A stretch of DNA of 64,000 nucleotides from Acidobacteriota bacterium (GTDB lineage: Bacteria; Acidobacteriota; Thermoanaerobaculia; Gp7-AA8; JAHWKK01): the NCBI GenBank assembly GCA_019347945.1, contig JAHWKK010000005.1, positions 62,001 through 126,000 of the forward strand. The letters run 5' to 3'. The notes under the pieces were generated by a model that searched no databases, was not told where the DNA came from, and worked only from the letters and a program-made list of their open reading frames with translations. The first letter of the stretch is position 1. Every line of letters starts with the position of its first letter. The position numbers and the translations under genes were made by a program. Below, in pieces: positions 1 to 8,378 of this stretch.

Positions 1-942
1 CCGCTGCCCGGGTTCGAGGACGTCAAACCGATGGTCTTCGCCGGAATCTTTCCGATCGACAGCGACGACTACCCCGATCTCAGGGATGCCGTCGAGAAAC
101 TGCGGCTCAACGATGCGTCCTTCAGCTTCGAGCCCGAGACCTCGGGTGCGCTCGGATTCGGATTCCGGTGCGGCTTTCTCGGACTCCTCCACATGGAGAT
201 CATCCAGGAGCGCCTCGAACGCGAATTCGATCTCGAGCTGATCACGTCCGCCCCCGGCGTCCGCTACGAGGTCACCACGACCTCCGGCGACCTGGTCGTC
301 GTCGAGAATCCTCAAAAGCTTCCCGATGCGGGATCGATCGCGAAAACGGAAGAGCCCTACATCGAGGCGACCATCATGACCTCCGATGAGTTCGTCGGAC
401 CGATTCTCGCTCTCGCAACCGAGCGCCGCGGCATCCAGAAGAAGCTCGAGTACGTCTCCTCCAATCGCGTCATGATCGTCTACGAAATGCCCCTCGGTGA
501 AGTCATCCTCGACTTCTTCGACAAGCTCAAGTCCGTGTCGCGCGGCTACGCATCGCTCGATTACCACTTCGTCGGCTACCGCGAGAGCGATCTCGTCAAG
601 CTCGACATCCTCGTCAACGGAGAGCCCCTCGACGCGCTCAGCCTCATCGTTCACAAGGACAAGGCCTACGAACGAGGCAAGCAACTCGTCGACAAGATGA
701 AGGAGTTCATTCCACGCCAGATGTTCGAGGTGGCTCTTCAGGCCGCGATCGGAAATCGAATCGTCGCACGCGTTTCGGTCAAAGCCCTCCGAAAGAACGT
801 CATCGCGAAGTGTTACGGCGGTGACATCACCCGGAAGCGGAAGCTCCTCGAGAAGCAGAAGGAAGGGAAGAAGCGGATGAAGCGGGTGGGGAAAGTCGAG
901 ATTCCGCAGGAAGCCTTCCTCGCGGTTCTCGAGATCGACTGA
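1..942 (+). CDS. lepA: Elongation factor 4 (LepA), C-terminal part
   Basis: Ribosome back-translocase GTPase of the EF-G family. The frame is open from the first base, so the N-terminal GTPase half lies outside the window and 313 residues remain. The visible part covers the EF-G-like domains ([15 protein letters not shown] near residues 54-68) and the LepA-specific C-terminal domain, ending in the family signature [18 protein letters not shown]. The stop codon overlaps the ruvA start (TGATG), so the two are translationally coupled. The ATG at 31 is internal. Identity is firm from the C-terminal signature. Confidence 0.97.
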   Translation, partial: PLPGFEDVKPMVFAGIFPIDSDDYPDLRDAVEKLRLNDASFSFEPETSGALGFGFRCGFLGLLHMEIIQERLEREFDLELITSAPGVRYEVTTTSGDLVVVENPQKLPDAGSIAKTEEPYIEATIMTSDEFVGPILALATERRGIQKKLEYVSSNRVMIVYEMPLGEVILDFFDKLKSVSRGYASLDYHFVGYRESDLVKLDILVNGEPLDALSLIVHKDKAYERGKQLVDKMKEFIPRQMFEVALQAAIGNRIVARVSVKALRKNVIAKCYGGDITRKRKLLEKQKEGKKRMKRVGKVEIPQEAFLAVLEID

Positions 943-1541
943 TGATCGCATCGCTGAACGGCCCGATTGCCCGTCTCGAGCCCGACCGGGTCGTCGTAAT
1001 GGCCGGCGGCGTCGGCTATCTCGTCCACATTCCGCTGTCGACGTTCTACGTGATCGAGGGGAAAAAGGAAGCCAGTCTCGAGATCTACACGCACGTCAGA
1101 GAGGACATCCTCGCGCTTTACGGTTTCGCGACCAGCCGCGAGAAGCAGGTCTTCGAGAAACTCATCACGATTTCCGGAATCGGTCCGAAGCTCGCCCAGT
1201 CGATCCTCTCCGGCATCGACGTCAACGAACTGATCGACGCCGTGGTGAGCAACGACAGCAAGCGGCTCAACGCGATCCCGGGGGTCGGCAAGAAAACCGC
1301 CGATCGAATCTGTCTCGAACTGAAGGACAAGCTCGACCTTCCGGGTCTGCCGGAGGGCCGGACAACGTCGTCAGGCGTCGGGCGCTCCTCGCTCGCCGAA
1401 GACGTCGTCTCCGCACTGGTCAACCTCGGTTACAAGGACACCCTCTCGAGAAAGGCGGTCGAGGCCGCTGCCGCGGATCTCGATTCCGAGCCGGAGTTCT
1501 CCGAGCTCCTCCGCTCTTCGCTCCGCCACCTCTCTGGCTAG
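942..1541 (+). CDS. ruvA: Holliday junction helicase subunit RuvA
   Basis: DNA-binding subunit of the RuvAB branch-migration complex; it tetramerises on Holliday junctions and loads the RuvB motor. The 199 aa match the usual length. It has an N-terminal OB fold (about 1-63), two helix-hairpin-helix motifs (ISGIGPKLAQ and IPGVGKKTAD, about 73-130), a linker and a C-terminal RuvB-contact domain (about 150-199). It overlaps the lepA stop by one base. Its partner ruvB is not adjacent; a full ruvB lies at 51.3-52.4 kb. No ruvC is seen here. Confidence 0.97.
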   Translation: MIASLNGPIARLEPDRVVVMAGGVGYLVHIPLSTFYVIEGKKEASLEIYTHVREDILALYGFATSREKQVFEKLITISGIGPKLAQSILSGIDVNELIDAVVSNDSKRLNAIPGVGKKTADRICLELKDKLDLPGLPEGRTTSSGVGRSSLAEDVVSALVNLGYKDTLSRKAVEAAAADLDSEPEFSELLRSSLRHLSG

Positions 1542-1613
1542 TCCGTACCATCGGTTCTCGCCTGCCTTCGACCGTTCCTTCGCTTGCCCCTCGCCTCTCG
1601 CCTCTTCTTCGAT

Positions 1614-1629
1614 TGTGACACCCGTCACA
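1614..1629. promoter_or_regulatory. CRP/FNR-type palindrome
   Basis: TGTGACACCCGTCACA reads TGTGA-N6-TCACA, a perfect match to the consensus half-sites bound by cAMP receptor protein-family regulators. It lies just upstream of the promoter proposed for the PilZ gene. With that promoter, the centre of the site falls about 41.5 bp before the predicted start of transcription, the position used by class II activators. Which regulator binds is inferred. Confidence 0.6.
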
Positions 1630-1656
1630 TTGCGTCCGGCAGGCTTTCGGGATAAT
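1630..1656 (+). promoter_or_regulatory. Putative promoter of the PilZ gene
   Basis: TTGCGT (1630-1635) and GATAAT (1651-1656) are separated by 15 bp; TAATTT at 1653 gives a 17-bp spacing instead. The start of transcription would be near 1663. The short spacing fits dependence on an activator bound at 1614-1629. Confidence 0.4.
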
Positions 1657-1673
1657 TTCACTCCCGAATCGTC

Positions 1674-2654
1674 GTGAACCAACATTCACCAGAACGGGTA
1701 CGGCCACGTATGGAGAACCAGAGGACGCTGGAGCGCCACCCGATCGATCCGCCGATCGATGCCCTGCTCGGGGCGAACGCCGTCCAGATCGGCGACCTGT
1801 CGTCGATCGGCGCCAGGCTGCGCCACCCGCAAAAGCTCCAGCCCGGCCTCCGCGCACAGCTCCACCTCGAAGGTGGCGTTTCCTGCGAAACGGAGCTCGT
1901 CTGGTGCCACCCGTCGGTCTCGACCGTCGCGTTCGAGAGCGGCGTCAGGATCCTCAACGATTCGAACAAGGTCGAGGCTCTTCTCGACAAGCTCGTACGC
2001 GAGGGGAGAACAAGCCGGGTCGAGGATCTTCGGGGCTCTGCACGGTACGGAGTGACAGGCGGAGTTCATGGTCATTTCGGCGATGTCCAGGTGCGTATCG
2101 TCGACATCTCCTCGAAAGGAACCCGGGTGGAGACGGCCGCGAGGCTCGACCCTGGAACCGAAGCCCGCCTCAGGTTCGTCCCCGAGGGGAGCGATCTCTC
2201 AATCGAGGTCAACTCGGTCGTGGTCTGGCGAAGGCTTTCAGCGGTCTGGGGGAAGGACAACTACCGCTACGACGCCGGGATCTTCGTCAAGGAAATGCAC
2301 GGCATGATGCGCGCCGCGATCGGCCTTCTGGCCGAGATGGACCGCTGCTCGAAAGACACGACCTCGCTGCTGCTGAAAAGCCGTTTCGCACGATTCGAAC
2401 TTCCGGAGCCGAAACCGGGTCTCGATCAGGAGTCGGGCGGACGTCTGACGCTGATCCGCTGCATCCGCGACATGTTGCGATCCAACCCGGTCGAAAAGTC
2501 GCGGTGGATGGAACGGTCGAAGACCGCGATGGGTCATCCGATGATCAAGGGCGTCGCGGGCCCGATCGCCGAGGACGCGGAAGCTCTCGCCGTGTGGGAG
2601 TTCGTCGAGCGCTCGATCGATCCCTCGATCGTTGCCGCAGCAATGGCCGACTGA
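1674..2654 (+). CDS. Protein with two PilZ-like domains
   Basis: 326-residue soluble protein with two PilZ-type beta-barrel segments. The first (about 17-105) has the D-x-S-x-x-G core IGDLSSIGARL; the second (about 120-200) has IVDISSKGTRV. PilZ domains usually bind cyclic di-GMP through an N-terminal RxxxR plus D/NxSxxG. The N-terminal arginine motif is weak in both copies, so ligand binding is uncertain. The C-terminal 120 residues are unassigned. The start is GTG; an ATG at 1710 is an alternative, and neither has a clear ribosome site. A CRP-like operator lies upstream. Role inferred: signalling in motility or surface behaviour. Confidence 0.75.
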   Translation: MNQHSPERVRPRMENQRTLERHPIDPPIDALLGANAVQIGDLSSIGARLRHPQKLQPGLRAQLHLEGGVSCETELVWCHPSVSTVAFESGVRILNDSNKVEALLDKLVREGRTSRVEDLRGSARYGVTGGVHGHFGDVQVRIVDISSKGTRVETAARLDPGTEARLRFVPEGSDLSIEVNSVVVWRRLSAVWGKDNYRYDAGIFVKEMHGMMRAAIGLLAEMDRCSKDTTSLLLKSRFARFELPEPKPGLDQESGGRLTLIRCIRDMLRSNPVEKSRWMERSKTAMGHPMIKGVAGPIAEDAEALAVWEFVERSIDPSIVAAAMAD

Positions 2655-2671
2655 GGTGGGTGGCGCCGAGT

Positions 2672-2715
2672 TGGTAGCCCGTACGGGATTCGAACCCGTG
2701 TTACCGCCGTGAGAG
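2672..2715 (-). pseudogene. Truncated inverted copy of tRNA-Glu (3' half)
   Basis: These 44 bases are the exact reverse complement of the 3' part of the tRNA-Glu gene at 2855-2930, from the anticodon loop to CCA. The match stops abruptly in the anticodon loop, and the sequence beyond it cannot complete an anticodon stem (the bases opposite GGCGG do not pair). It is therefore a fragment and not a second tRNA. Fragment and gene form an inverted repeat about 140 bp apart. Confidence 0.85.
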
Positions 2716-2854
2716 CGGGGGATCCATTCGGGACTTCTGAGGCCAGAAGGGCTGATACGGCGGTTGTCTCAGATCATCTCAGTGAATCCGTCGCAGTACT
2801 GGAATGAATCCGACGGGACGGCGAGTTAACCGTCACCGTTGCAGGCGCACGAAT

Positions 2855-2930
2855 GGCCCGTTCGTCTAGGGGTCTAGGACGCCGCCCTCTCACGGCGGTA
2901 ACACGGGTTCGAATCCCGTACGGGCTACCA
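2855..2930 (+). tRNA. tRNA-Glu (CTC)
   Basis: Cloverleaf seen directly: acceptor GGCCCGT pairs with ACGGGCT (G-U at 1:72), the anticodon stem CCGCC/GGCGG encloses loop CTCTCAC with anticodon CTC, the T arm is ACGGG TTCGAAT CCCGT, and CCA is encoded. The TTCGTCTAG segment matches bacterial tRNA-Glu. A toxin-antitoxin promoter begins 36 bp after its 3' end. Confidence 0.96.
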
Positions 2931-2966
2931 ACTCTTTGCCGACATCGACGCAAAGCACCCGACACC

Positions 2967-2995
2967 TTGCCTTTGGGGGCATCAGGCTGTATCTT
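2967..2995 (+). promoter_or_regulatory. Promoter of the antitoxin-doc operon
   Basis: TTGCCT (2967-2972), a 17-bp spacer and TATCTT (2990-2995) form a good sigma-70-type promoter. The predicted start of transcription (about 3001-3003) is only a few bases before the ATG at 3007, so the message would be essentially leaderless. The -10 box overlaps the operator at 2991-3008. Confidence 0.55.
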
Positions 2996-3008
2996 GAAAT
3001 GTCAAGAT
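2991..3008. promoter_or_regulatory. Operator palindrome of the TA operon
   Basis: ATCTTGA-AATG-TCAAGAT is a perfect inverted repeat with 7-bp arms. It overlaps the -10 box and ends inside the start codon. Ribbon-helix-helix antitoxins usually repress their own operon at such sites, so autoregulation is the likely role. Confidence 0.65.
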
Positions 3009-3219
3009 GAGCGCGATCAAGATCAGCTCGGTCGTTCAGAAGCAGACCTGGGAAGACCTCAAGGAGCTTGCGGACGAGTCGCACCAGAACCTCTCGGGTC
3101 TGCTCGACGAGGCGATCCGCGATTACGTCCGGCGTCGCCGCGTCCGGCCGGTGGTGCTCGATCATCTCGAAGACTCGATCGCCGAGAACGAGGAGCTCGG
3201 GAAACTCCTTGCCCGCTGA
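3007..3219 (+). CDS. Antitoxin, ribbon-helix-helix-like
   Basis: 70-residue protein whose N-terminus (KISSVVQKQTWEDLKELADE) and following helices look like a CopG-type ribbon-helix-helix DNA-binding domain (about 3-45). The charged C-terminal tail (about 46-70) would neutralise the toxin. It overlaps the downstream doc gene by 11 bases and has a palindromic operator over its start codon, the standard autoregulated type II antitoxin layout. Doc is more often paired with Phd; pairing with an RHH antitoxin also occurs. The family call rests on pattern and context. Confidence 0.75.
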   Translation: MSAIKISSVVQKQTWEDLKELADESHQNLSGLLDEAIRDYVRRRRVRPVVLDHLEDSIAENEELGKLLAR

Positions 3220-3595
3220 CCGGGTCGAGTTCCTCTCCGTCGACGAAGTCCTCACGATCCACGAGCGCGTCATCGAAGTCTTCGGAGGACGAGCCGGGAT
3301 CCGCGATCCGGGAATGCTGGAAAGCGCGCTCCATCGCCCCCGCACGGGCTACTACCGCGATCTCGCAGAAATGGCCGCTGCGCTCTTCGAGTCGCTTCTG
3401 ATGAACCATCCGTTCATCGACGGCAACAAACGAGTCGCATTCTTTGCCACGGATGTCTTTCTCCGTCTCAATGGCTGGAAGATCTCGATCGATCCGCATG
3501 AGGCAAACGATTTCCTGATCGGCCTTCTCGAGGATCATTCCGCGGACTTCGAACATCTGCTGCCCTGGCTTCGCGACCATCTGATGCAGGCGTAA
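3209..3595 (+). CDS. doc: Doc toxin (Fic family)
   Basis: 128-residue toxin matching the length of Doc, which phosphorylates elongation factor Tu and stops translation. The Fic-type motif HPFIDGNKR is present at about residues 70-78, with the catalytic His first. Doc has this H-x-F-x-D/E-G-N-K variant in place of the AMPylating form. The start is TTG at 3209 within the antitoxin end; the frame upstream of it is antisense-like and has no better start. The pair sits directly behind tRNA-Glu, a common site for mobile cargo. Confidence 0.88.
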   Translation: MPADRVEFLSVDEVLTIHERVIEVFGGRAGIRDPGMLESALHRPRTGYYRDLAEMAAALFESLLMNHPFIDGNKRVAFFATDVFLRLNGWKISIDPHEANDFLIGLLEDHSADFEHLLPWLRDHLMQA

Positions 3596-3719
3596 CCGCT
3601 AGCGGCGCGTGGGAAAGGAGGCTCCGTCGCCGGTATCGACTGCGAAGCGTCCTCAATCGAAGGACAGCGCGACCACCCACCGGTTCATTTCAAACTGGTG
3701 CGCCCAAAGGAGTTTCGCG

Positions 3720-5414
3720 CTACCGGGTCTTCTGCTCCCCGGCCGCAACGTACACCGGAGCGATGTCCACCGGAAGATCGGCGAGCCGCGCGATGACCGA
3801 CTCGATCTCCGAGGTCGTGACGCCGTACCGCCCCAGCAGTCGCTGCGCGCGGTCGTAGTCGCCCGTAGCCTCGATCATCAGCAGTTCGTTCGCGAGCGAC
3901 CGGATGGCGCTCTCCATCACCTCGTTCACCACCCTGAAGCGGCCACGCGACTCGAGAATCGCCCCCTTCTCCCGCAGCCAGTTCCACTGGATGGCATTTC
4001 CGCGCCCGTGAGCGGAATCCAGACCGAAGCGCATGCTCCGGAACATCATCCCGGCATACGTCGCGAAGAGCTCTTCGCGGCCGAAATCATTCTGGAGGTC
4101 GTTGTCCATCGCGTACATCAGATTCCAGACCCCGAGGACGTCCGCCTTGCACTCCTCGATCGGCGAGTAGGCATCCTTGAGCAGGAGACGCGCTTCGACC
4201 CGACCGTCCGGCCCGTCGATGATCCCCGGTCCGAGTCCATGCGACAGCTCGTGAAAGAGGACGTGGTTGAAGAACGCATCGAAACCGACCAGGCGCACCT
4301 GCTCCTGATCGAGGATCCGTTCCGCGATCGGGAAGCCCGCCTGCGCGTATTTCGCCTCCATCACATTCTTCAGGAGAACCTTCTTCGAGCCCTTCGCCTC
4401 GCGGACCCGCTCGTCGTTCGGAAGGTTGAACGCGGCCGTCTGCACGCCCGCCCGCGTGTCGCCAGCCGTGAAGGCTTCCTGGACAACCTTGATCGGAGAC
4501 TCCGCCCCTCGGTTTGGATTTCGGTGCTCGGCGGGAATCGGCAGATTGGCCTCCATCCGCGGGAGGTGTGAGACGTAGCGCCGCAGCCTTTCGCTCTCCT
4601 CTCTGTCGACAACCGTAATGAACGTTTCGAACGCCGCCTTGTAATTGTTCAGGTTGTCCTCGTACACCTCGTACGGTCCGATGACCACCTCGAGCGCCGA
4701 ATCGAGATCCATCCACGCGAGATCGCTCTCGTAATAGTCATCGGTCAGAAGCGCATCGGCTCGTCTCTCGAGATACTCACGGAGTGACGCATTCGCGGTG
4801 ATGGCCGCCGCTTCCCTCATCTTTTCGGCCGCCGGCACGAGGTAGTTCGCGAACTTTTGCGAGTACGGTACGGCGACGAGCCGCCCGTCACGCCTCTCGA
4901 TCATCGTGAAGAGTCCCTGCACGTTTGCCTGGTTCGCCGGAACGTTGCGGACCCATTCTTCGAGCTCTTCCGTGGTGATGTCCGGGGGATAGAAGCCCGC
5001 ACCGTCCGGCTTGGGCCCCACGCCCGCGATGAACGGTTCCCCCCCGGCCAGCCGGTCCCAGGGGCCGTACATGATCCGGAAGTAGTCGTACACATCGCGC
5101 CATTTCGCCGAGGTCTTCGCTTTTTCGTAAAGCTCGGAGCGCAATTCGAGATTCTCGTCGGAGACCTGAATGAGAAAGATTTCGTCGATCAACTTCGAGG
5201 CCTCGATCAGCTTCTGCAACACCCGCGTCTCCCGCTCGTCGAGCAGATCGCGATCGTAATCGATGACTACCTGCGGAAGTTGCTCGAGCCGCGCCGAGAC
5301 GTCGACGGTCGTCCGCAACGACGAGTCGTCCGACGGATCAGGAGCGTCGATCGTTCCGGTCGTGCATGCGGCTGCTGCCAGAAGTGCCAGTCCGGTAATT
5401 AAAGTTCGATTCAT
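3720..5414 (-). CDS. M49-like zinc peptidase lipoprotein
   Basis: 564-residue exported protein. The signal peptide ends in a lipobox (LAAAACTTG, Cys near residue 17), so it should be a lipoprotein. The zinc site appears to be HELSH (388-392) with EECKAD (420-425) supplying the third ligand. This layout resembles dipeptidyl peptidase III (family M49: HELLGH plus EECRAE), but here the histidines have HExxH spacing. About 350 residues of family-like helical sequence precede it. Substrate unknown; probable exopeptidase or related hydrolase. It stands alone, with a heptamer tract 52 bp before the start. Confidence 0.75.
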   Translation of the reverse strand: MNRTLITGLALLAAAACTTGTIDAPDPSDDSSLRTTVDVSARLEQLPQVVIDYDRDLLDERETRVLQKLIEASKLIDEIFLIQVSDENLELRSELYEKAKTSAKWRDVYDYFRIMYGPWDRLAGGEPFIAGVGPKPDGAGFYPPDITTEELEEWVRNVPANQANVQGLFTMIERRDGRLVAVPYSQKFANYLVPAAEKMREAAAITANASLREYLERRADALLTDDYYESDLAWMDLDSALEVVIGPYEVYEDNLNNYKAAFETFITVVDREESERLRRYVSHLPRMEANLPIPAEHRNPNRGAESPIKVVQEAFTAGDTRAGVQTAAFNLPNDERVREAKGSKKVLLKNVMEAKYAQAGFPIAERILDQEQVRLVGFDAFFNHVLFHELSHGLGPGIIDGPDGRVEARLLLKDAYSPIEECKADVLGVWNLMYAMDNDLQNDFGREELFATYAGMMFRSMRFGLDSAHGRGNAIQWNWLREKGAILESRGRFRVVNEVMESAIRSLANELLMIEATGDYDRAQRLLGRYGVTTSEIESVIARLADLPVDIAPVYVAAGEQKTR

Positions 5415-5465
5415 CTCGTCCCTCCAGGTTTGCTTTCCCGGATCATATCGGATGGAAGCAGGATT

Positions 5466-5514
5466 CAGGAGTCAGGAGTCAGGAGTCAGGAGTGAGGAGT
5501 CAGGAGTCAGGGTC
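5466..5514. repeat. Heptamer tract (CAGGAGT)n
   Basis: Seven consecutive units with period 7, mostly CAGGAGT, including one GAGGAGT and a last divergent unit. It lies 52 bp upstream of the M49-like gene. One of a family of heptanucleotide tracts in this window. Confidence 0.85.
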
Positions 5515-5585
5515 GAGCGCAGAGAGGAAGCATGACAGGAACGTGCCGGAGATGACGATTCGACATTCCCTCGTTTTCCCCCACT

Positions 5586-5625
5586 CCTCATCCTGAGCCG
5601 CCGAAGGACGGCGAAGGATCTGGCG
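5586..5625. repeat. Dispersed palindromic element R1
   Basis: Core TCCTGAGCCGCCGAAGGACG followed by GCGAAGGATCTGG. Close copies occur at 33331-33370, 33428-33462 (inverted), 44235-44275 and 61829-61860. All are intergenic. The rest of the 5415-5718 gap holds short CACTCTT-type repeats next to the HAD gene stop and nothing coding. Confidence 0.75.
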
Positions 5626-5718
5626 GCAGGCTCGTGAATATAGGGTGAGAGCATGCAGAGGTTTACCTTCGCGTTGTCTCTTCTTTCACTCTTCAACCCT
5701 TCACTCTTCACTCCTGCC

Positions 5719-6324
5719 TTACAGCACTCCCTGCTTCTCGAGAAGCTCGGTCATCTGCGGAACCGACTCGAACTGGTAGGCCTCGATACCCGCCTCCCTC
5801 GCCGCCCTCACGTTCTCGAGCATGTCGTCGATGAAGATGACGTCGCCGGCACGCGCTCCGAGCATCTCCAGCATCCTCTGGTAGATCTGGCGATCCGGCT
5901 TCGATGAGCCGCAATGATGGGAATAGACGATGCGCTCGTCTTCGAGGAACAGGTTACGAAACCGCCGCGCGATCTCCTCTTCATGAACTTCGTTGCAGTT
6001 CGAAAGGAACGCAACACGATACTGCTGCCTCGCGCGGGTTAGCAGCTCGTCGATGCCCTCGACCGGTCTCGCGAGAAATCCGTTCCATATCTCGCGAAGC
6101 TCGCGGGAACCGCCGAGGTAGCCTGCACGGTCGCGCAGGAAATCGTGAACCTCGTCGAACCCGACCCTCCCGCGCTCGAAATCGGCCAGAATCCGGCTGA
6201 ACACCGTGACCAGCTCCGGTCCCTTGGCCCGCGCGCTCTCCTCGACGCGACGCATCGTCCGATCGTAGTCGAGCGTGATCAGAACGTTGCCGATGTCGAA
6301 AACGAACCACTCCTTCTTCATCAT
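5719..6324 (-). CDS. HAD-superfamily hydrolase
   Basis: 201-residue haloacid-dehalogenase-like phosphatase. Motif I is FDIGNVL (nucleophile Asp near 10), motif II FLSNCNE, motif III SSKPDRQIYQ with its Lys, and motif IV VIFIDDMLEN. It resembles YihX-type sugar phosphatases (FDxGNV start). The ATG at 6324 overlaps the stop of the carboxylase gene by one base, and another ATG at 6321 has better spacing to an AGGA site, so it is co-translated with the acyl-CoA cluster. Substrate unknown. Confidence 0.85.
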   Translation of the reverse strand: MMKKEWFVFDIGNVLITLDYDRTMRRVEESARAKGPELVTVFSRILADFERGRVGFDEVHDFLRDRAGYLGGSRELREIWNGFLARPVEGIDELLTRARQQYRVAFLSNCNEVHEEEIARRFRNLFLEDERIVYSHHCGSSKPDRQIYQRMLEMLGARAGDVIFIDDMLENVRAAREAGIEAYQFESVPQMTELLEKQGVL

Positions 6325-7931
6325 CACATCCTGAGAATGCCGAACTTGGCGGGCTTCATCGGAGCGTTCATCGCCGAAGAGAGTCCGAGCCCGAGGTAGG
6401 TTCGAGTCTCGGAGGGATCGATGACCCCGTCGTCCCAGAGGCGCGCCGTCGAGTAGTAGGGGCTTCCCTCCGTCTCGTATTTCTCGAGCACCGGGTCCCT
6501 GATTGCCGCTTCCTCTTTGGAGGAGAGCTCTTCACCTTTTCTCGCCAGCTGATCGCGCTTGACCGTCACGAGAACGCCGGCCGCCTGTTCGCCTCCCATC
6601 ACGCTGATCCTGGCGCTCGGCCACATCCATAGATAGCGAGGGGAGTACGCTCGGCCGCACATCCCGTAATTTCCGGCGCCGAACGATCCCCCGATGATCA
6701 CCGTGAACCGCGGCACGGTCGAGCTCGCGACGGCATGCACCATTTTGGCTCCGTCCTTCGCGATACCACCTCTCTCGTAATCGCGTCCGACCATGAATCC
6801 GGTGATGTTCTGGAGGAACACGAGCGGGATGCGCCGCTCGTTGCAGATCTCGATGAAGTGCGTCGCCTTGAGAGCGGACTCGCTGAACAGAACACCATTG
6901 TTCGCGAGGATGCCGACCAAGTAGCCGTGAATCCGTGCGAACCCGGTGACGATCGTCGGAGCGTAGCGGGCCTTGAACTCGTGAAACCGCGAGCCGTCGA
7001 CGACCCGCGCGATCACTTCCCGAACATCCCACGGAGCGCGCGGATCGGAGGGGATCACGCCGTAGATGCTCTTCGGGTCGTGGAGTGGATCGACGCTGGC
7101 GAGCCGGTCGGCGTCGGTCTTCCGGTGCGAACCGAGGTTCTCGACGATCGACCTGACGATCTCGATTGCATGGGGATCGTCCTCCGCCATGTAGTCCGCG
7201 ACGCCCGAGACTCGCGTGTGGACGTCGGCACCGCCGAGCTCCTCCGCGGTCACCTCCTCCCCCGTGGCGGCCTTCACGAGCGGGGGCCCCCCGAGAAAGA
7301 TCGTCCCGGTCCCCTTCACGATCACCGCCTCATCCGACATCGCGGGAACGTATGCCCCACCCGCCGTGCACGAGCCCATGACCGCGGAGATCTGCGGAAT
7401 GCCCGCCGCCGACATTCTCGCCTCGTTGTAGAAGATTCTTCCGAAGTGCTCGCGGTCGGGAAATACCTCGGCCTGGAGCGGAAGGAACGCGCCCCCCGAG
7501 TCGACCAGATAGATGCACGGGAGATGGTTCTCCTGCGCGATCTCCTGCGCGCGCAGGTGTTTCTTGACCGTCATCGGGAAGTAGGTGCCACCCTTCACCG
7601 TCGCGTCGTTGGCGACGATCATCACCTCCCGGCCCGAGACGCGCCCGACGCCCGTCACGATCCCGGCACCAGGAGCTTCGCCGTCGTACATTCCGAATGC
7701 TGCGAGTGGCGAGAGCTCGAGAAATGCGGTGTCGGGGTCGAGGAGGAGGTCCAGCCGTTCACGGACCGGAAGCTTTCCCTGTTCGCGATGGCGTGCGAGG
7801 TACTTCTCTCCCCCGCCCTCTCGCGCGACGTCCCGGCGTTCCCGGAGCTCGGCGACAAGCTTCTCCATCCGCTCCGCGCTCTTGCGGAACTCGTCGCTCG
7901 ATTCATCCAGATGCGTCTCGAAAATCTCCAT
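6324..7931 (-). CDS. mccB: Acyl-CoA carboxylase beta subunit (methylcrotonyl-CoA type)
   Basis: 535-residue carboxyltransferase of the biotin-dependent acyl-CoA carboxylases. It transfers carboxyl from biotin to the acyl-CoA, most likely 3-methylcrotonyl-CoA in leucine breakdown. The N-terminal acyl-CoA half includes the MCC-like block [19 protein letters not shown] and [12 protein letters not shown]; the C-terminal half has the carboxybiotin-binding segment [13 protein letters not shown]. The start was set at ATG 7931 because it gives family length; a GTG at 8009 would add 26 residues, and neither has a clear ribosome site. The biotinylated alpha subunit is not in the window. Geranyl-CoA or propionyl-CoA specificity cannot be excluded. 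Confidence 0.85.
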   Translation of the reverse strand: MEIFETHLDESSDEFRKSAERMEKLVAELRERRDVAREGGGEKYLARHREQGKLPVRERLDLLLDPDTAFLELSPLAAFGMYDGEAPGAGIVTGVGRVSGREVMIVANDATVKGGTYFPMTVKKHLRAQEIAQENHLPCIYLVDSGGAFLPLQAEVFPDREHFGRIFYNEARMSAAGIPQISAVMGSCTAGGAYVPAMSDEAVIVKGTGTIFLGGPPLVKAATGEEVTAEELGGADVHTRVSGVADYMAEDDPHAIEIVRSIVENLGSHRKTDADRLASVDPLHDPKSIYGVIPSDPRAPWDVREVIARVVDGSRFHEFKARYAPTIVTGFARIHGYLVGILANNGVLFSESALKATHFIEICNERRIPLVFLQNITGFMVGRDYERGGIAKDGAKMVHAVASSTVPRFTVIIGGSFGAGNYGMCGRAYSPRYLWMWPSARISVMGGEQAAGVLVTVKRDQLARKGEELSSKEEAAIRDPVLEKYETEGSPYYSTARLWDDGVIDPSETRTYLGLGLSSAMNAPMKPAKFGILRM

Positions 7932-8123
7932 GTCGACGAGCGGCCGGTGACCCGGACCTTCGCCCGGAGACGGCTCGCGAGCAGGACTCTCGCAGATCTC
8001 GATGCTCACGTCCAGCCCGGGGAGCCCCGCCGCATCGCGCCCCTCGCTGTACCCACCCTTTCGGTTGCCACGGTGACCACACCCTTGGAATCTGGCCCAC
8101 GATACCGGAGGAGTCGTCCGGAC

Positions 8124-8378
8124 TCAGCGATAGACTTCTTTGCGATGCCCGATTCGTACGATCAGGATCACGAGCTCGCCGGCGGAAACCTCGTAAATCA
8201 CGCGGTAGTCGGCGACTCTCAAGCGACGCAGCCCAGAAAATTCTCCCTTCAGAACTCCCCCGGCCGTCGGCTCATCGCGGAGCCGGTCGATGGCGTCGAT
8301 GATGCGTAACCGATCTGTCCTGGAAATCTTCTTCAGTGATTTTGCCGCGCTCGCCTTAATCCGAAGTGAGTAAGTCAT
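8124..8378 (-). CDS. RelE/ParE-family toxin
   Basis: 84-residue basic protein with the RelE/ParE fold pattern: N-terminal SLRIKASAAKSLKKISR, central GEFSGLRRLRVADYRVIYEV and a C-terminal beta strand with RIGHRKEVYR. RelE members are ribosome-dependent mRNA interferases, ParE members gyrase inhibitors; the GLRRLRVADYRVIY block and the C-terminal R-x-x-x-Y favour the RelE side. It overlaps its antitoxin by 23 bases and sits inside a run of acyl-CoA catabolism genes on the same strand. Confidence 0.88.
   Translation of the reverse strand: MTYSLRIKASAAKSLKKISRTDRLRIIDAIDRLRDEPTAGGVLKGEFSGLRRLRVADYRVIYEVSAGELVILIVRIGHRKEVYR

Noticed and set aside
2672-2715. Second functional tRNA-Glu on the minus strand
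   Set aside because: Only the 3' half matches; the anticodon stem and D arm cannot form.
6735-8309. 524-codon plus-strand frame
   Set aside because: It is antisense to the carboxylase gene, which has clear family motifs.
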